Below are positions 50,599 through 61,010 of a DNA stretch of 64,000 nt, piece by piece. Under the pieces are notes generated by a model. It did not search any database. It saw only the letters and a list, made by a program, of their open reading frames with translations, and had not been told where the DNA came from. The translations under genes and the position numbers were made by a program. This DNA comes from Paracoccus aminovorans (GTDB taxonomy: Bacteria; Pseudomonadota; Alphaproteobacteria; Rhodobacterales; Rhodobacteraceae), in assembly GCF_900005615.1 (NCBI RefSeq), contig NZ_LN832559.1:1208837-1272836 (forward strand), read 5' to 3'. Numbering within the stretch: position 1 is the first letter of the stretch; each line of letters begins with the position of its first letter.

Positions 50599-51855
50599 TC
50601 AGCTGCCGGTCAGGGCCAGCCTGCCGCCGGTGATGCGCTGGACCCGGCCCGACAGCTCCAGCGCCAGCAGCGCCGGGGCGATGACCGCGGCGGGCAGGCC
50701 CAGGTCGCGGATCAGCAGGTTTTCCTCGGTCGGGCTTGGTCCCAGCCGGTCCAGGATCCGAGCCTCCAGATTGACCGGTCCGCCCTGCGCGGGCAGGGTA
50801 TGCGTCTCGGGCCGGTGACGCAGGCCGTGGCCCAAATCGGCCAGGCGGCGGGCGACGGCGGCGGGTTGCCAGACGCGGGCGATACTGACAGGGGCAGGGG
50901 CGGCAGCCGGCGCGGCCATGGGCAGCGGCTCGGCGGCTTCGCGGCTTTCCGGGGCGCCGTTCGATTGCAGGGCGGTCAGCACGTCGACCGAATTGCGCAC
51001 CAGCGTCGCGCCGTCGCGGATCAGGGCGTTGCAGCCGCTGGCCCGCGCATCCATCGGATGTCCGGGCACGGCCATGACCTCGCGCCCCTGGTCCAGCGCG
51101 CAGCGCGCGGTGATCAGGCTGCCCGAGCGATGGGCCGCCTCGACCACCACCACGGCGCGCGACAGGCCCGAGATGATGCGGTTGCGGGCCGGGAAATGCC
51201 GTGCCACAGGCTCGACCCCCGGCGGCTGTTCGGTCATCAGCAGCCCGGTGTCGCAGATCGATTCCGCCAGGGCGGCATTCTCGGCCGGATAGATCATGTC
51301 GATGCCGCCGGCCATCACCGCGACGGTGCCGGCCTGCAGCGCGGCTTCATGCGCCACGGTGTCGATGCCCCGCGCCAGCCCGGCGATCACCGCCGCGCCG
51401 GATTGCGCCAGCCCGGCCGCCATGCCCCGCGCCATGCGCAGCCCCAGCGACGAGGCGTTGCGCGCCCCGATCACCGCCACCGGCAGCCGGTCCAGCACCG
51501 CAAGGTCGCCGCGCAGCCACAGCGCCGCCGGCGCCTCGGCCACGTTGCGCAGCAGGGCGGGATAGTCGGGATCGTCCCAGGTCAGCAGCCGGGCGCCGGC
51601 GCGGCGGCCGGCCTCGATCTCGGCATGGACTACGGCAGGCGGGCAGGGGGCGTAATCCTCGATCCCCGCGGCGCGGGCGATTTCGGGCAGGGCGGCCAGT
51701 GCCGCCTCGGCGCTGCCATGTTCGGCCAGCAGCCGGTGAAAGGTCGCCGGCCCGACCTTGCGAGAGCGGATGAGGCGCAGTGTGGCGATCCCGTCCCCCT
51801 TCGGGGTGAGTGTGGTGTGGTGGGGTTCAAAAGGAAGCGGTCTTGCCATCGTCAT
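50599..51855 (-). CDS. dprA: DNA-processing protein DprA
   Basis: 418 residues. DprA/Smf loads RecA on single-stranded DNA during uptake. Rossmann-like core: VAVIGARNASSLGLRMARGMA, AGLARGIDTVAHEAAL, FPARNRIISGLSRAVVVVEAAHRSGSLITARCALDQGREVMAVPG. An N-terminal SAM-like region and a C-terminal winged-helix (LDRLGPSPTEENLLIRDLGLP) are present. The start is one of several close ATGs; 51855 has the best upstream GGCAAGG. Confidence 0.92.
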   Translation of the reverse strand: MTMARPLPFEPHHTTLTPKGDGIATLRLIRSRKVGPATFHRLLAEHGSAEAALAALPEIARAAGIEDYAPCPPAVVHAEIEAGRRAGARLLTWDDPDYPALLRNVAEAPAALWLRGDLAVLDRLPVAVIGARNASSLGLRMARGMAAGLAQSGAAVIAGLARGIDTVAHEAALQAGTVAVMAGGIDMIYPAENAALAESICDTGLLMTEQPPGVEPVARHFPARNRIISGLSRAVVVVEAAHRSGSLITARCALDQGREVMAVPGHPMDARASGCNALIRDGATLVRNSVDVLTALQSNGAPESREAAEPLPMAAPAAAPAPVSIARVWQPAAVARRLADLGHGLRHRPETHTLPAQGGPVNLEARILDRLGPSPTEENLLIRDLGLPAAVIAPALLALELSGRVQRITGGRLALTGS

Positions 51856-51953
51856 TCGCCTTGCCTCATCCGCAAGACGAGTCATCGCATGGCAATGGTT
51901 AAGAATGCGTTAGCCGCCCAAAGATTCTTGCAAAAGACTGTTATCGCAATGAA

Positions 51954-53375
51954 TTAAGCGGCCGATCCGCCGATGGTCAGCCCGCCGATGCGCAGCGTGG
52001 GCAGGCCGACGCCGACCGGCACCCATTGCCCCTGCTTGCCGCAATTGCCGATTCCCGGATCCAGCGACAGGTCATTCCCGATGGCGCGGATCTGTTGCAG
52101 CGCCGTCGCGCCGTCGCCGATCAGCGTCGCGCCCCGGATCGGATCGCCGACCTGGCCGTTCCTGACCCGATAGGCCTCGGTGCAGGAGAAGACGAACTTG
52201 CCGTTGGTGATGTCCACCTGGCCGCCGCCGAAGCCGACCGCATAGATGCCGTCCTCGAGTCCCGACAGGATCGAGGCCGGGTCTTCGGAACCCGCCAGCA
52301 TGAAGGTATTGGTCATCCGCGGCATCGGCGCATGGGCATAGCTCTGCCGGCGGCCGTTGCCGGTCGGCTCGACCCCCATCAGCCGGGCATTCTGACGGTC
52401 CTGCATATAGCCGACCAGCACCCCATCCTCGATCAGCACGTTGCGGCCCGGCGCCGTGCCCTCGTCGTCGACCGAGATCGAACCGCGCCGGTCCGGGATG
52501 GTGCCGTCGTCCACCACGGTGACGCCCGGGGCCGCCACGCGCTGGCCGCGCAGCCCGGCGAAGGCGGAATGGCCCTTGCGGTTGAAATCGCCCTCCAGCC
52601 CGTGGCCCACCGCCTCGTGCAGCAGGATCCCCGGCCAGCCCGGTCCCAGCACCACGTCCATCACCCCGGCAGGGGCGGGGACCGAGCGCAGGTTGACCAG
52701 CGCGATGCGCAGCGCCTCGCGCACCTGGGCCTGCCAGTGCTCGGGCGCGATCAGCCCGTCCAGCGCCACCCGGCCGCCGCCGCCGGCATTGCCCGATTCA
52801 CGGCGGCTGTTCGATTCCACGATCACCGAGACGTTGATGCGCGCCATCGGCCGGACGTCGGTCGCAAGCCCGCCTTCGGGGCGCAGGATCGCCACCTCTT
52901 GCACCGAGGTCGCGATACTGGCCGAAACCTGGACCACGCGCGGGTCCAGGTCGCGCGCATAGGCATCGATCTCGCGCAGCAGGGCCACGCGGGCGGCGAA
53001 GGGCACGGTTTCGGCAGGATCGATGGCGGCATACAGCGGCCGGGTCTCGGCCGCCGGGGGCAGGGCCAGCGTGCCGCCGCCGTCGCCCACGGCCAGGCGC
53101 ACCGTCTCGGCGGCCTTCCTGAGCGAGGTTTCGTCGATCTCGGTCGAATGGGCATAGCCGGTCACGTCGCCGCGCACCGCGCGCAGGCCGAAACCCTGTT
53201 CGGCGTCGTAGCTTGCCGTGCGCAGCCGGCCGTCGTCGAAGACCAGCGCCTCGGATCGCGAGCGTTCCAGATACAGCTCGCCGTCATCCGCCCCCGCAAG
53301 CGCCGATCGCAGGACCTGCAACGCGCGGTCGCGGTCGAGATGCGATTCAAAGGGCGAAAACGATGCGTCCGTCAT
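51954..53375 (-). CDS. tldD: Metalloprotease TldD
   Basis: 473 residues, PmbA/TldD family. The zinc motif HExxxH is in LLHEAVGHGLEGD near residue 255, and LYLERSRSEALVFDDGRL near 36 is a family motif. With TldE (PmbA) it processes modified peptides and degrades toxin antidotes; tldE is not in this window. The start at 53375 (MTDASFSPFES) gives normal length. It diverges from ctaC. Confidence 0.93.
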   Translation of the reverse strand: MTDASFSPFESHLDRDRALQVLRSALAGADDGELYLERSRSEALVFDDGRLRTASYDAEQGFGLRAVRGDVTGYAHSTEIDETSLRKAAETVRLAVGDGGGTLALPPAAETRPLYAAIDPAETVPFAARVALLREIDAYARDLDPRVVQVSASIATSVQEVAILRPEGGLATDVRPMARINVSVIVESNSRRESGNAGGGGRVALDGLIAPEHWQAQVREALRIALVNLRSVPAPAGVMDVVLGPGWPGILLHEAVGHGLEGDFNRKGHSAFAGLRGQRVAAPGVTVVDDGTIPDRRGSISVDDEGTAPGRNVLIEDGVLVGYMQDRQNARLMGVEPTGNGRRQSYAHAPMPRMTNTFMLAGSEDPASILSGLEDGIYAVGFGGGQVDITNGKFVFSCTEAYRVRNGQVGDPIRGATLIGDGATALQQIRAIGNDLSLDPGIGNCGKQGQWVPVGVGLPTLRIGGLTIGGSAA

Positions 53376-53434
53376 GTAAGCGCTCCTGGCCTGGAAGCCC
53401 CGACTAGGGGTTTTTTGGTCGCAAGTCGATAGCT

Positions 53435-53463
53435 TTGGCTTGCCCGCAGGGGCAAGATATGGT
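53435..53463 (+). promoter_or_regulatory. Putative promoter of the cta operon
   Basis: TTGGCT (53435-53440) and TATGGT (53458-53463) with 17 bases between. The spacer holds an inverted repeat CTTGCCC-gcag-GGGCAAG. Motif-based only; 76 bases before the ctaC start. Confidence 0.35.
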
Positions 53464-53539
53464 TCTGGTTCAAGACCGAATGCCGGCAGCACGAGGAGTC
53501 GCGGCCTGCCGGTGGCATGATAGGCAACGGGATGGGAAG

Positions 53540-54433
53540 ATGGCAATTGCGACGATGCGCCGCGGAGTTGCGGCGGTAACTGGGCTTGGGCTTGCGATGG
53601 CGGCGGCCGCTCCGGCGATGGCGCAGGACGTGCTGGGCGATCTGCCCGTGATCGGCAAGCCGGTGAACGGCGCGATGGGCTTTCAGCCGGCGTCCAGCCC
53701 GCTGGCGCATGACCAGCAATGGCTGGACCATTTCGTGCTCTACATCATCGCGGCCGTGACGATCTTCGTCTGCCTGCTGCTGCTGATCTGCATCGTTCGC
53801 TACAACCGGCGCGTGAACCCCGTTCCGGCGCGCTTTACCCACAACACCCCGGTCGAGGTGGTCTGGACCCTGGTCCCGGTGCTGATCCTGGTGTCGATCG
53901 GCGCCTTCTCGCTGCCGATCCTGTTCCGCAGCCAGGAAATGCCCAACGACCCGGACCTGGTGATCAAGGCCATCGGCCACCAGTGGTACTGGTCCTATGA
54001 ATATCCCAACGACGCCATCGCCTTCGATGCGCTGATGCTGGAAAAGGACGCCCTGGCCGACGCCGGCTATACCGATGACGAATACCTGCTGGCCGCCGAC
54101 AACCCGGTGGTGGTGCCGGTGGGCAAGAAGGTGCTGGTGCAGGTCACCGCGACCGACGTGATCCACAGCTGGACCGTGCCTGCCTTCGCCGTGAAACAGG
54201 ATGCCGTTCCGGGCCGCATCGCGCAGCTGTGGTTCGAAGTGGACAAGGAAGGCGTCTATTTCGGCCAGTGTTCGGAACTCTGCGGCATCAACCACGCCTA
54301 TATGCCCATCGTGATCAAGGCCGTCAGCCAAGAGAAATACGACGCCTGGCTGGCCGGCGCGAAGGAAGAATTCGCCGCCGACGCCTCGGACTACCTGCCT
54401 GCCGCGCCGGTCAAGCTGGCTTCGGCGGAGTAA
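53540..54433 (+). CDS. ctaC: Cytochrome c oxidase subunit II
   Basis: 297 residues. Signal peptide ends AMA-QD, then two transmembrane helices ([40 protein letters not shown]) and a periplasmic CuA domain. CuA ligands: His in DVIHSWTVP and the CxxxC-x3-H-x2-M set in [12 protein letters not shown]. The conserved aromatic region QWYWSYEYP passes electrons. It reads as a close relative of P. denitrificans CtaC. The start at 53540 (MAIATMRRG) follows GGGAAG. Confidence 0.97.
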   Translation: MAIATMRRGVAAVTGLGLAMAAAAPAMAQDVLGDLPVIGKPVNGAMGFQPASSPLAHDQQWLDHFVLYIIAAVTIFVCLLLLICIVRYNRRVNPVPARFTHNTPVEVVWTLVPVLILVSIGAFSLPILFRSQEMPNDPDLVIKAIGHQWYWSYEYPNDAIAFDALMLEKDALADAGYTDDEYLLAADNPVVVPVGKKVLVQVTATDVIHSWTVPAFAVKQDAVPGRIAQLWFEVDKEGVYFGQCSELCGINHAYMPIVIKAVSQEKYDAWLAGAKEEFAADASDYLPAAPVKLASAE

Positions 54434-54442
54434 GGTCGGGCC

Positions 54443-55360
54443 GTGGCCGATATCAACGCATATGAGGGGCCTGTCGAGGCGGGCTTCGGCGATTACGTCG
54501 CGCTTCTGAAGCCGCGGGTGATGTCGCTGGTGGTGTTCACCGCCTTCGTCGGGCTGTGGATCGCGCCGCAGCCGGTGAACCCCTTCGTCGGTTTTTGCGC
54601 GGTGCTGTTCATCGCCCTGGGCGGCGGCGCTTCCGGCGCGCTGAACATGTGGTACGACGCCGACATCGACGCGGTGATGAAGCGCACCTCGGGCCGTCCG
54701 GTGCCCGCGGGCCGCGTCGCCCCGGGCGAGGCGCTGGGCCTGGGCATCGCGCTTTCGGGCCTGTCGGTGATGATGCTGGGGCTGGCGGCGAACTGGTTCG
54801 CGGCGGGCTTCCTGGCCTTCACTATCTTCTTCTATGCCGTGGTCTACACGATCTGGCTGAAGCGCTCGACGCCGCAGAACATCGTCATCGGCGGTGCGGC
54901 CGGGGCCTTTCCGCCGATGATCGGCTGGGCCTGCGCCACCGGCGGCATCGGCATCGAGTCGCTCTTGATGTTCGCGCTGATCTTCTTCTGGACGCCGCCG
55001 CATTTCTGGGCGCTGGCGCTGTTCATGAAGGACGACTATTCCAAGGCCGGCGTTCCGATGCTGACCGTCACCCACGGCCGCAAGGTCACCCGCCGGCACA
55101 TCTTCCTCTATACGCTGGTGCTGGCGCCCTTCGCGATCTGGCTGGGCTTCACCTCGGTCGGCGGGCCGATCTATCTGGGCGTCTCCGCGGTTCTGAACCT
55201 GCTCTTCATCGCCGGCGGCTGGCGCATCCTGCACCGGACCGAGGAACAGGCCCAGGCCGATGCCTATCGGGTCGAGAAACGCTATTTCCGCCTGTCGCTC
55301 TATTACCTGTTCCTGCATTTCCTGGCGCTGCTGGTGCAGCATTCGGTCGGAGGATGGTGA
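54443..55360 (+). CDS. ctaB: Protoheme IX farnesyltransferase (heme O synthase)
   Basis: 305-residue polytopic UbiA-family enzyme that farnesylates heme b, needed for heme a. Diagnostic segments: [17 protein letters not shown], the Asp-rich [19 protein letters not shown] (residues about 70-90), and [16 protein letters not shown]. It starts with GTG at 54443, 9 bases after ctaC, and overlaps the next gene by one base. Confidence 0.95.
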   Translation: MADINAYEGPVEAGFGDYVALLKPRVMSLVVFTAFVGLWIAPQPVNPFVGFCAVLFIALGGGASGALNMWYDADIDAVMKRTSGRPVPAGRVAPGEALGLGIALSGLSVMMLGLAANWFAAGFLAFTIFFYAVVYTIWLKRSTPQNIVIGGAAGAFPPMIGWACATGGIGIESLLMFALIFFWTPPHFWALALFMKDDYSKAGVPMLTVTHGRKVTRRHIFLYTLVLAPFAIWLGFTSVGGPIYLGVSAVLNLLFIAGGWRILHRTEEQAQADAYRVEKRYFRLSLYYLFLHFLALLVQHSVGGW

Positions 55361-55610
55361 TGGCGCTGCATGTCGAGCATGAACTGCACAGGCGCCGCCG
55401 CGGCCGCAACATCGGCCTGGGCCTGGTGCTGGCGGGCTTCGTCGCCTTGGTCTTCGGCCTGTCGGTGGTCAAGATCACCCAGGGCGACATGATGCAGGGT
55501 TACGACCACCGGCCGCGCGCCTCGATGCTGCCCAAGGACCCGAATCCGCCGACGCGCACCGCACCCGTCGCCGCGCCCGGCACGCCGGCCGCGCAGCAGG
55601 AGGCAGAGCA

Positions 55611-55614
<4 letters not shown>
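55360..55614 (+). CDS. Small single-TM protein of the cta operon
   Basis: 84 residues: basic N-terminus ([12 protein letters not shown]), one transmembrane helix ([22 protein letters not shown]) and a Pro/Ala-rich periplasmic tail. A small protein between ctaB and ctaG is typical of Paracoccus and Rhodobacter clusters and is thought to assist oxidase assembly. ATG overlaps the ctaB stop, and its own stop overlaps ctaG. Confidence 0.75.
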
Positions 55615-57033
<1,419 letters not shown>

Positions 57034-57053
57034 CCCAGACCCGAAATTCCGGC

Positions 57054-57076
57054 GGCGCGGGGCCTGGTCCCGCGCC
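57054..57076 (+). promoter_or_regulatory. Hairpin between ctaE and surf1
   Basis: Perfect 8-bp stem GGCGCGGG/CCCGCGCC (57054-57061 with 57069-57076), 7-base loop, followed by GTTCGCTTT. It may be a terminator or attenuator after the structural subunits, lowering expression of the assembly factor. Confidence 0.45.
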
Positions 57077-57097
57077 GTTCGCTTTGGAGAATCCCGG

Positions 57098-57769
57098 ATG
57101 CGCCGCTATCTCTTTCCGCTGATCGTCGGGGTGCTGGGCTGCGCCATCCTGATCTCGCTGGGCCTGTGGCAGTTGCGGCGGCTGGAGTGGAAAGAGGACA
57201 TGATCGCCCGCATCCAGAACGGGATCGAGGCCGCCCCCGTGCCCTTGCCGCCCGCCGTGGACCCGACGATGAAATACCTGCCGGTGACGGTGTCCGGCAC
57301 CACCACCGGGGACGAGATCGACGTGCTGTCCGGCACCCGCGAATCCGGCGGCGGCTATCAGGTGGTCTCGGGCTTCGTGACCGACGACGGACGCAGGATC
57401 CTGCTGGATCGCGGCTTCGTCGACCAGGACCACAAGCGCGACCCGCGCCCGTCCGTCCGGCTGGAGGTGGCGGGCAACCTGCACTGGCCGCAGGAAAAGG
57501 GCAGCGCCACGCCCGCGCCGAACCTGTCCGAGAACATCTGGTTCGCCCGCGACGTGCCGGCCATGGCCGAAACGCTGGGGACCCAGCCGATCCTCGTGGT
57601 CGCCGCCGAGGTGCGCGGCGATGCGCAGGGCGTCGCGCCGATCCCGCTCGCGGTCGAGGGCATCCCGAACAACCACCTGGGCTATGCCGTGCAATGGTTC
57701 ATGTTCGCGGCGGTCTGGGCAGGGATGACAGTCGCCCTGATCTGGCGTATCAGGCAGCGGAAATTCTAG
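57098..57769 (+). CDS. surf1: SURF1 family oxidase assembly protein
   Basis: 223 residues. Two membrane helices at the ends (LFPLIVGVLGCAILISLGLWQL and HLGYAVQWFMFAAVWAGMTVALIW) flank a periplasmic domain, as in SURF1. The family motifs LGLWQLRRLEWKE and PNNHLGYAVQWF are present. It delivers or inserts heme a into subunit I. Followed after 9 bases by thrC. Confidence 0.92.
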   Translation: MRRYLFPLIVGVLGCAILISLGLWQLRRLEWKEDMIARIQNGIEAAPVPLPPAVDPTMKYLPVTVSGTTTGDEIDVLSGTRESGGGYQVVSGFVTDDGRRILLDRGFVDQDHKRDPRPSVRLEVAGNLHWPQEKGSATPAPNLSENIWFARDVPAMAETLGTQPILVVAAEVRGDAQGVAPIPLAVEGIPNNHLGYAVQWFMFAAVWAGMTVALIWRIRQRKF

Positions 57770-57778
57770 GGGGACGCG

Positions 57779-59167
57779 ATGCGTTACGTTTCGACCCGGG
57801 GACGGGCTCCGGTCTTGGACTTCCAACAGGCGATGATGACCGGGCTCGCGCGCGACGGCGGGCTGTATCTGCCCGAGGCCATCCCGATGTTCTCGGGTGA
57901 CGAGATCGCCGCGCTCGAGGGCCTGCCCTATGAGGAGGTCGCGCTGCGCGTCGTCGCCCCCTTCGTCGGCGACAGCTTCACCACCGAGGAACTGAAGGGC
58001 GCCATCGCCCGCGCCTATGCCGGTTTCGACCATGTCGCCCGCGCGCCACTCGTCCAGCTTGCCCCCGGCCATCACCTGCTGGAGCTGTTCCATGGGCCGA
58101 CGCTGGCCTTCAAGGACTTCGCCATGCAGCTGATCGGCCAGTTGTTCCAGCTGGCGCTGCGGCGCTCCGGCCAGCGGGTGACGATCCTGGGCGCGACCTC
58201 GGGCGATACCGGTTCGGCCGCGATCGAGGCGTTCCGGGGTCTCGACAACGTGGACGTGTTCATCATGTATCCGCATGGCCGCGTCAGCGAGGTGCAGCGC
58301 CGGCAGATGTCCACCCCCGCCGATGCCAATGTCCATGCGCTGGCGGTGGACGGCACTTTCGACGACTGCCAGGCGCGGCTGAAGGACCTGTTCAACGACC
58401 ACGCTTTCCGCGATGCGGTCGGGCTGGCCGGCGTGAACTCGATCAACTGGGCGCGGGTGCTGGCGCAGATCGTCTATTACTTCACCGCCGCCGTTTCCCT
58501 GGGCGCACCGGGCCGCGAGGTGGATTTCACCGTCCCGACCGGCAATTTCGGCGACATCTTCGCCGGCTCCATCGCCCGGGCCATGGGCCTGCCCACCGGC
58601 CGGCTGGTGGTGGCGACCAACCAGAACGACATCCTGCACCGGGCGCTGACCACGGGCGAATATCGCGTGGGCGAGGCGCAGCCCTCGATCAGCCCGTCGA
58701 TGGACATTCAGGTCAGCTCGAACTTCGAGCGCGCGCTGTGGCTGGCCTATGGCCGCGACGGCGCCGCCGTGGCGCAGCTGATGGACGAGCTGAAATCCGG
58801 CGGCTTCACCATCAGCCAGGGCGCCTTGCAGCACCTGCGCGAGACCTATGTCTCGGGCCGTGCCTCCGAGGCCGAGACCACGGCGATGATCGCCACCATC
58901 CGCGCGGAAACCGGCGAGGTGATCTGCCCGCATACCGCCGTCGCCGTAAAGGTCGCGCGCGAACACCTGCGCCCCGGTGTGCCGATGATCTCGCTTTCGA
59001 CGGCGCATCCGGCGAAATTCCCCGACGCCGTGCAGGACGCCATCGGCATCCGCCCCGGCCTGCCGCCGCATATGGCGGATCTTTTCGAGCGCGAGGAGCG
59101 CATCACCCGGATCGGCAACGACCCCGAGGCGCTCAAGTCGCTGATCCTTGAACGGAGGTCTGCTTGA
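57779..59167 (+). CDS. thrC: Threonine synthase
   Basis: 462-residue PLP enzyme that converts O-phosphohomoserine to threonine. The PLP lysine is in FHGPTLAFKDFAMQ near residue 112. Conserved ATSGDTGSAAIEAF and VPTGNFGDIFAGSIA bind PLP phosphate and substrate. Its stop overlaps the start of the M16 gene by 4 bases. Confidence 0.96.
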   Translation: MRYVSTRGRAPVLDFQQAMMTGLARDGGLYLPEAIPMFSGDEIAALEGLPYEEVALRVVAPFVGDSFTTEELKGAIARAYAGFDHVARAPLVQLAPGHHLLELFHGPTLAFKDFAMQLIGQLFQLALRRSGQRVTILGATSGDTGSAAIEAFRGLDNVDVFIMYPHGRVSEVQRRQMSTPADANVHALAVDGTFDDCQARLKDLFNDHAFRDAVGLAGVNSINWARVLAQIVYYFTAAVSLGAPGREVDFTVPTGNFGDIFAGSIARAMGLPTGRLVVATNQNDILHRALTTGEYRVGEAQPSISPSMDIQVSSNFERALWLAYGRDGAAVAQLMDELKSGGFTISQGALQHLRETYVSGRASEAETTAMIATIRAETGEVICPHTAVAVKVAREHLRPGVPMISLSTAHPAKFPDAVQDAIGIRPGLPPHMADLFEREERITRIGNDPEALKSLILERRSA

Positions 59168-60429
59168 CCCAGCCGAACATCAGCGCGCTGCCGAACGGGC
59201 TGCGCGTCGTCACCCGGGCCATGCCCGGCCTGCATTCCGCCGCCATCGGCATCTGGGTCAACGCGGGTTGCCGCGACGAACGCGCCGAGCAGAACGGCAT
59301 CGCGCATTTCCTGGAACACATGGCTTTCAAGGGCACGGCCACGCGCTCGGCCCTGGAAATCGTCGAGACCATCGAAAATGTCGGCGGCTATATCAACGCC
59401 TATACCTCGCGCGACGTGACCAGCTATTACGTCCGGGTGCTGGCGGGCGACGTGGCGCTGGCGCTGGACGTGATCGCCGACATCGTGCTGAACCCGGTGT
59501 TCGAGCCGCGCGAGATCGAGGTCGAGCGCGGCGTGATCCTGCAAGAGATCGGCCAGTCGCTGGATACGCCCGACGACGTGATCTTCGACTGGCTGCAAGA
59601 GGCCGCCTATCCCGACCAGCCCATGGGCCGCACCATCCTGGGCCCGGCCGAGCGCGTCAGCCATTTCACCCGCGACGACCTGTCGCGCTTCATCGGCGAG
59701 CATTACGGCCCCGAGCGCATGATCGTCGCCGCCGCCGGCGCGGTGGACCATGACCGCATCCTGCGCCAGGTCGAGGCGATCTTCGGCGGGCTGGCGGCGC
59801 GTCCCGTCACCACTCGCGAGCCCGCCCGCTGGCAGGGCGCCGAGGCGCGGCGCGTGAAGAAGCTGGAACAGGCCCATTTCGCCCTGGCCTTCGAGGGGCC
59901 GGGCTACCAGGATCCCGATTTCTATGCGGCGCAGATCTGGACCGCGGCGCTTGGCGGCGGCATGTCCTCGCGCCTGTTCCAGAAGATCCGCGAGGAAAAG
60001 GGGCTCTGCTATTCGATCTTCGCGCAGTCGGGCTTTCACGACGATACCGGCATGGTGACGATCTATGCCGGCACCTCGGGCGATCAGGTCGCCGACCTGG
60101 CCATGCTGACCGTGGACGAGCTGAAACGCTCGGCCGAGGACATGACCGAGGTCGAGGTGGCCCGCGCGCGGGCCCAGCTCAAGGCCGGGCTACTGATGGG
60201 GCTGGAAAGCCCGACCGGCCAGGCCGAGCGCATGGCGCGGTCGCTGGCGATCTGGGGCCGGGTGCCCGACCCGGCCGAGGTGGCCGAGCGCATCGATGCC
60301 GTGACCGCGGCGCAGGTCCGCGACCATGCCCAGCGGCTGATCGGTCACGCCCGCCCGGCGCTGGCGCTTTACGGCCCGGTCAGGGCCGCCCCCACGCGCG
60401 AGGAACTGGCCGAAAGGATCGCCGCCTGA
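59164..60429 (+). CDS. M16 family zinc peptidase
   Basis: 421 residues. The inverted zinc motif HxxEH is at residues 48-52 (HFLEHMAFKGT), with a downstream Glu in VERGVILQEI. A second half (GGGMSSRLFQKIREEKGLCYSIFAQ) holds the substrate-binding R/Y region. It resembles mitochondrial processing peptidase beta and bacterial M16 proteases. The TTG start at 59164 overlaps the thrC stop; it overlaps the next gene by one base. Confidence 0.9.
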   Translation: MTQPNISALPNGLRVVTRAMPGLHSAAIGIWVNAGCRDERAEQNGIAHFLEHMAFKGTATRSALEIVETIENVGGYINAYTSRDVTSYYVRVLAGDVALALDVIADIVLNPVFEPREIEVERGVILQEIGQSLDTPDDVIFDWLQEAAYPDQPMGRTILGPAERVSHFTRDDLSRFIGEHYGPERMIVAAAGAVDHDRILRQVEAIFGGLAARPVTTREPARWQGAEARRVKKLEQAHFALAFEGPGYQDPDFYAAQIWTAALGGGMSSRLFQKIREEKGLCYSIFAQSGFHDDTGMVTIYAGTSGDQVADLAMLTVDELKRSAEDMTEVEVARARAQLKAGLLMGLESPTGQAERMARSLAIWGRVPDPAEVAERIDAVTAAQVRDHAQRLIGHARPALALYGPVRAAPTREELAERIAA

Positions 60430-61010
60430 TGTTCGGCCGCCGCCGTCCGATTCGCCTTGAAACCGAGCGGATGGTGCTGCGCCTGCCGGAGCATCAGGAT
60501 TTCATGCCCTGGGTGGCGCTGCGGGTCGAAAGCCGCGCCTTCCTGACCCCGTGGGAGCCGGTCTGGGCCACCGACCACCTGTCCAAGCGCAGTTTCACCA
60601 ACCGGGTCTATTGGGCGCAGCGCGCCAGCCGCAACGGCACCGCGCTGGCGCTGTTCCTGATCCGCCGCGACGGCCTGCTGCTGGGGGCGATCACGCTGGA
60701 CAACATCCGGCGCGGCCCGGCGCAATCGGCGACCATCGGCTACTGGATCGGCCAGCCCCACGTCCGGCAGGGCTATATGCGCGAGGCCATCGGCCGGCTG
60801 GTGCAGCACGCCTTCGGCGAGATGGACCTCAGCCGGATCGAGGCCGCCTGCCTGCCCGAGAACACGCCCTCGCGCGGGGTGCTGGAACGCTCGGGCTTCA
60901 AATACGAGGGCGTGGCGCAAAGCTATCTGCAGATCAACGGCCGCTGGCGCAACCATGTGCTTTACGCGAACCTGCGCCACGACCGCCGCGGCAAGACCGA
61001 GGTGCGGTGA
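60429..61010 (+). CDS. RimJ/RimL-type GNAT acetyltransferase
   Basis: 193 residues. GNAT motifs: RLETERMVLRLPEHQDF, GYWIGQPHVRQGYMREAIGRLV (acetyl-CoA binding Q/RxxGxG/A-like) and NTPSRGVLERSGFKYEG. It resembles RimJ, which acetylates ribosomal protein S5, but the substrate is not certain. Coupled by one-base overlaps to both neighbours. Confidence 0.82.
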   Translation: MFGRRRPIRLETERMVLRLPEHQDFMPWVALRVESRAFLTPWEPVWATDHLSKRSFTNRVYWAQRASRNGTALALFLIRRDGLLLGAITLDNIRRGPAQSATIGYWIGQPHVRQGYMREAIGRLVQHAFGEMDLSRIEAACLPENTPSRGVLERSGFKYEGVAQSYLQINGRWRNHVLYANLRHDRRGKTEVR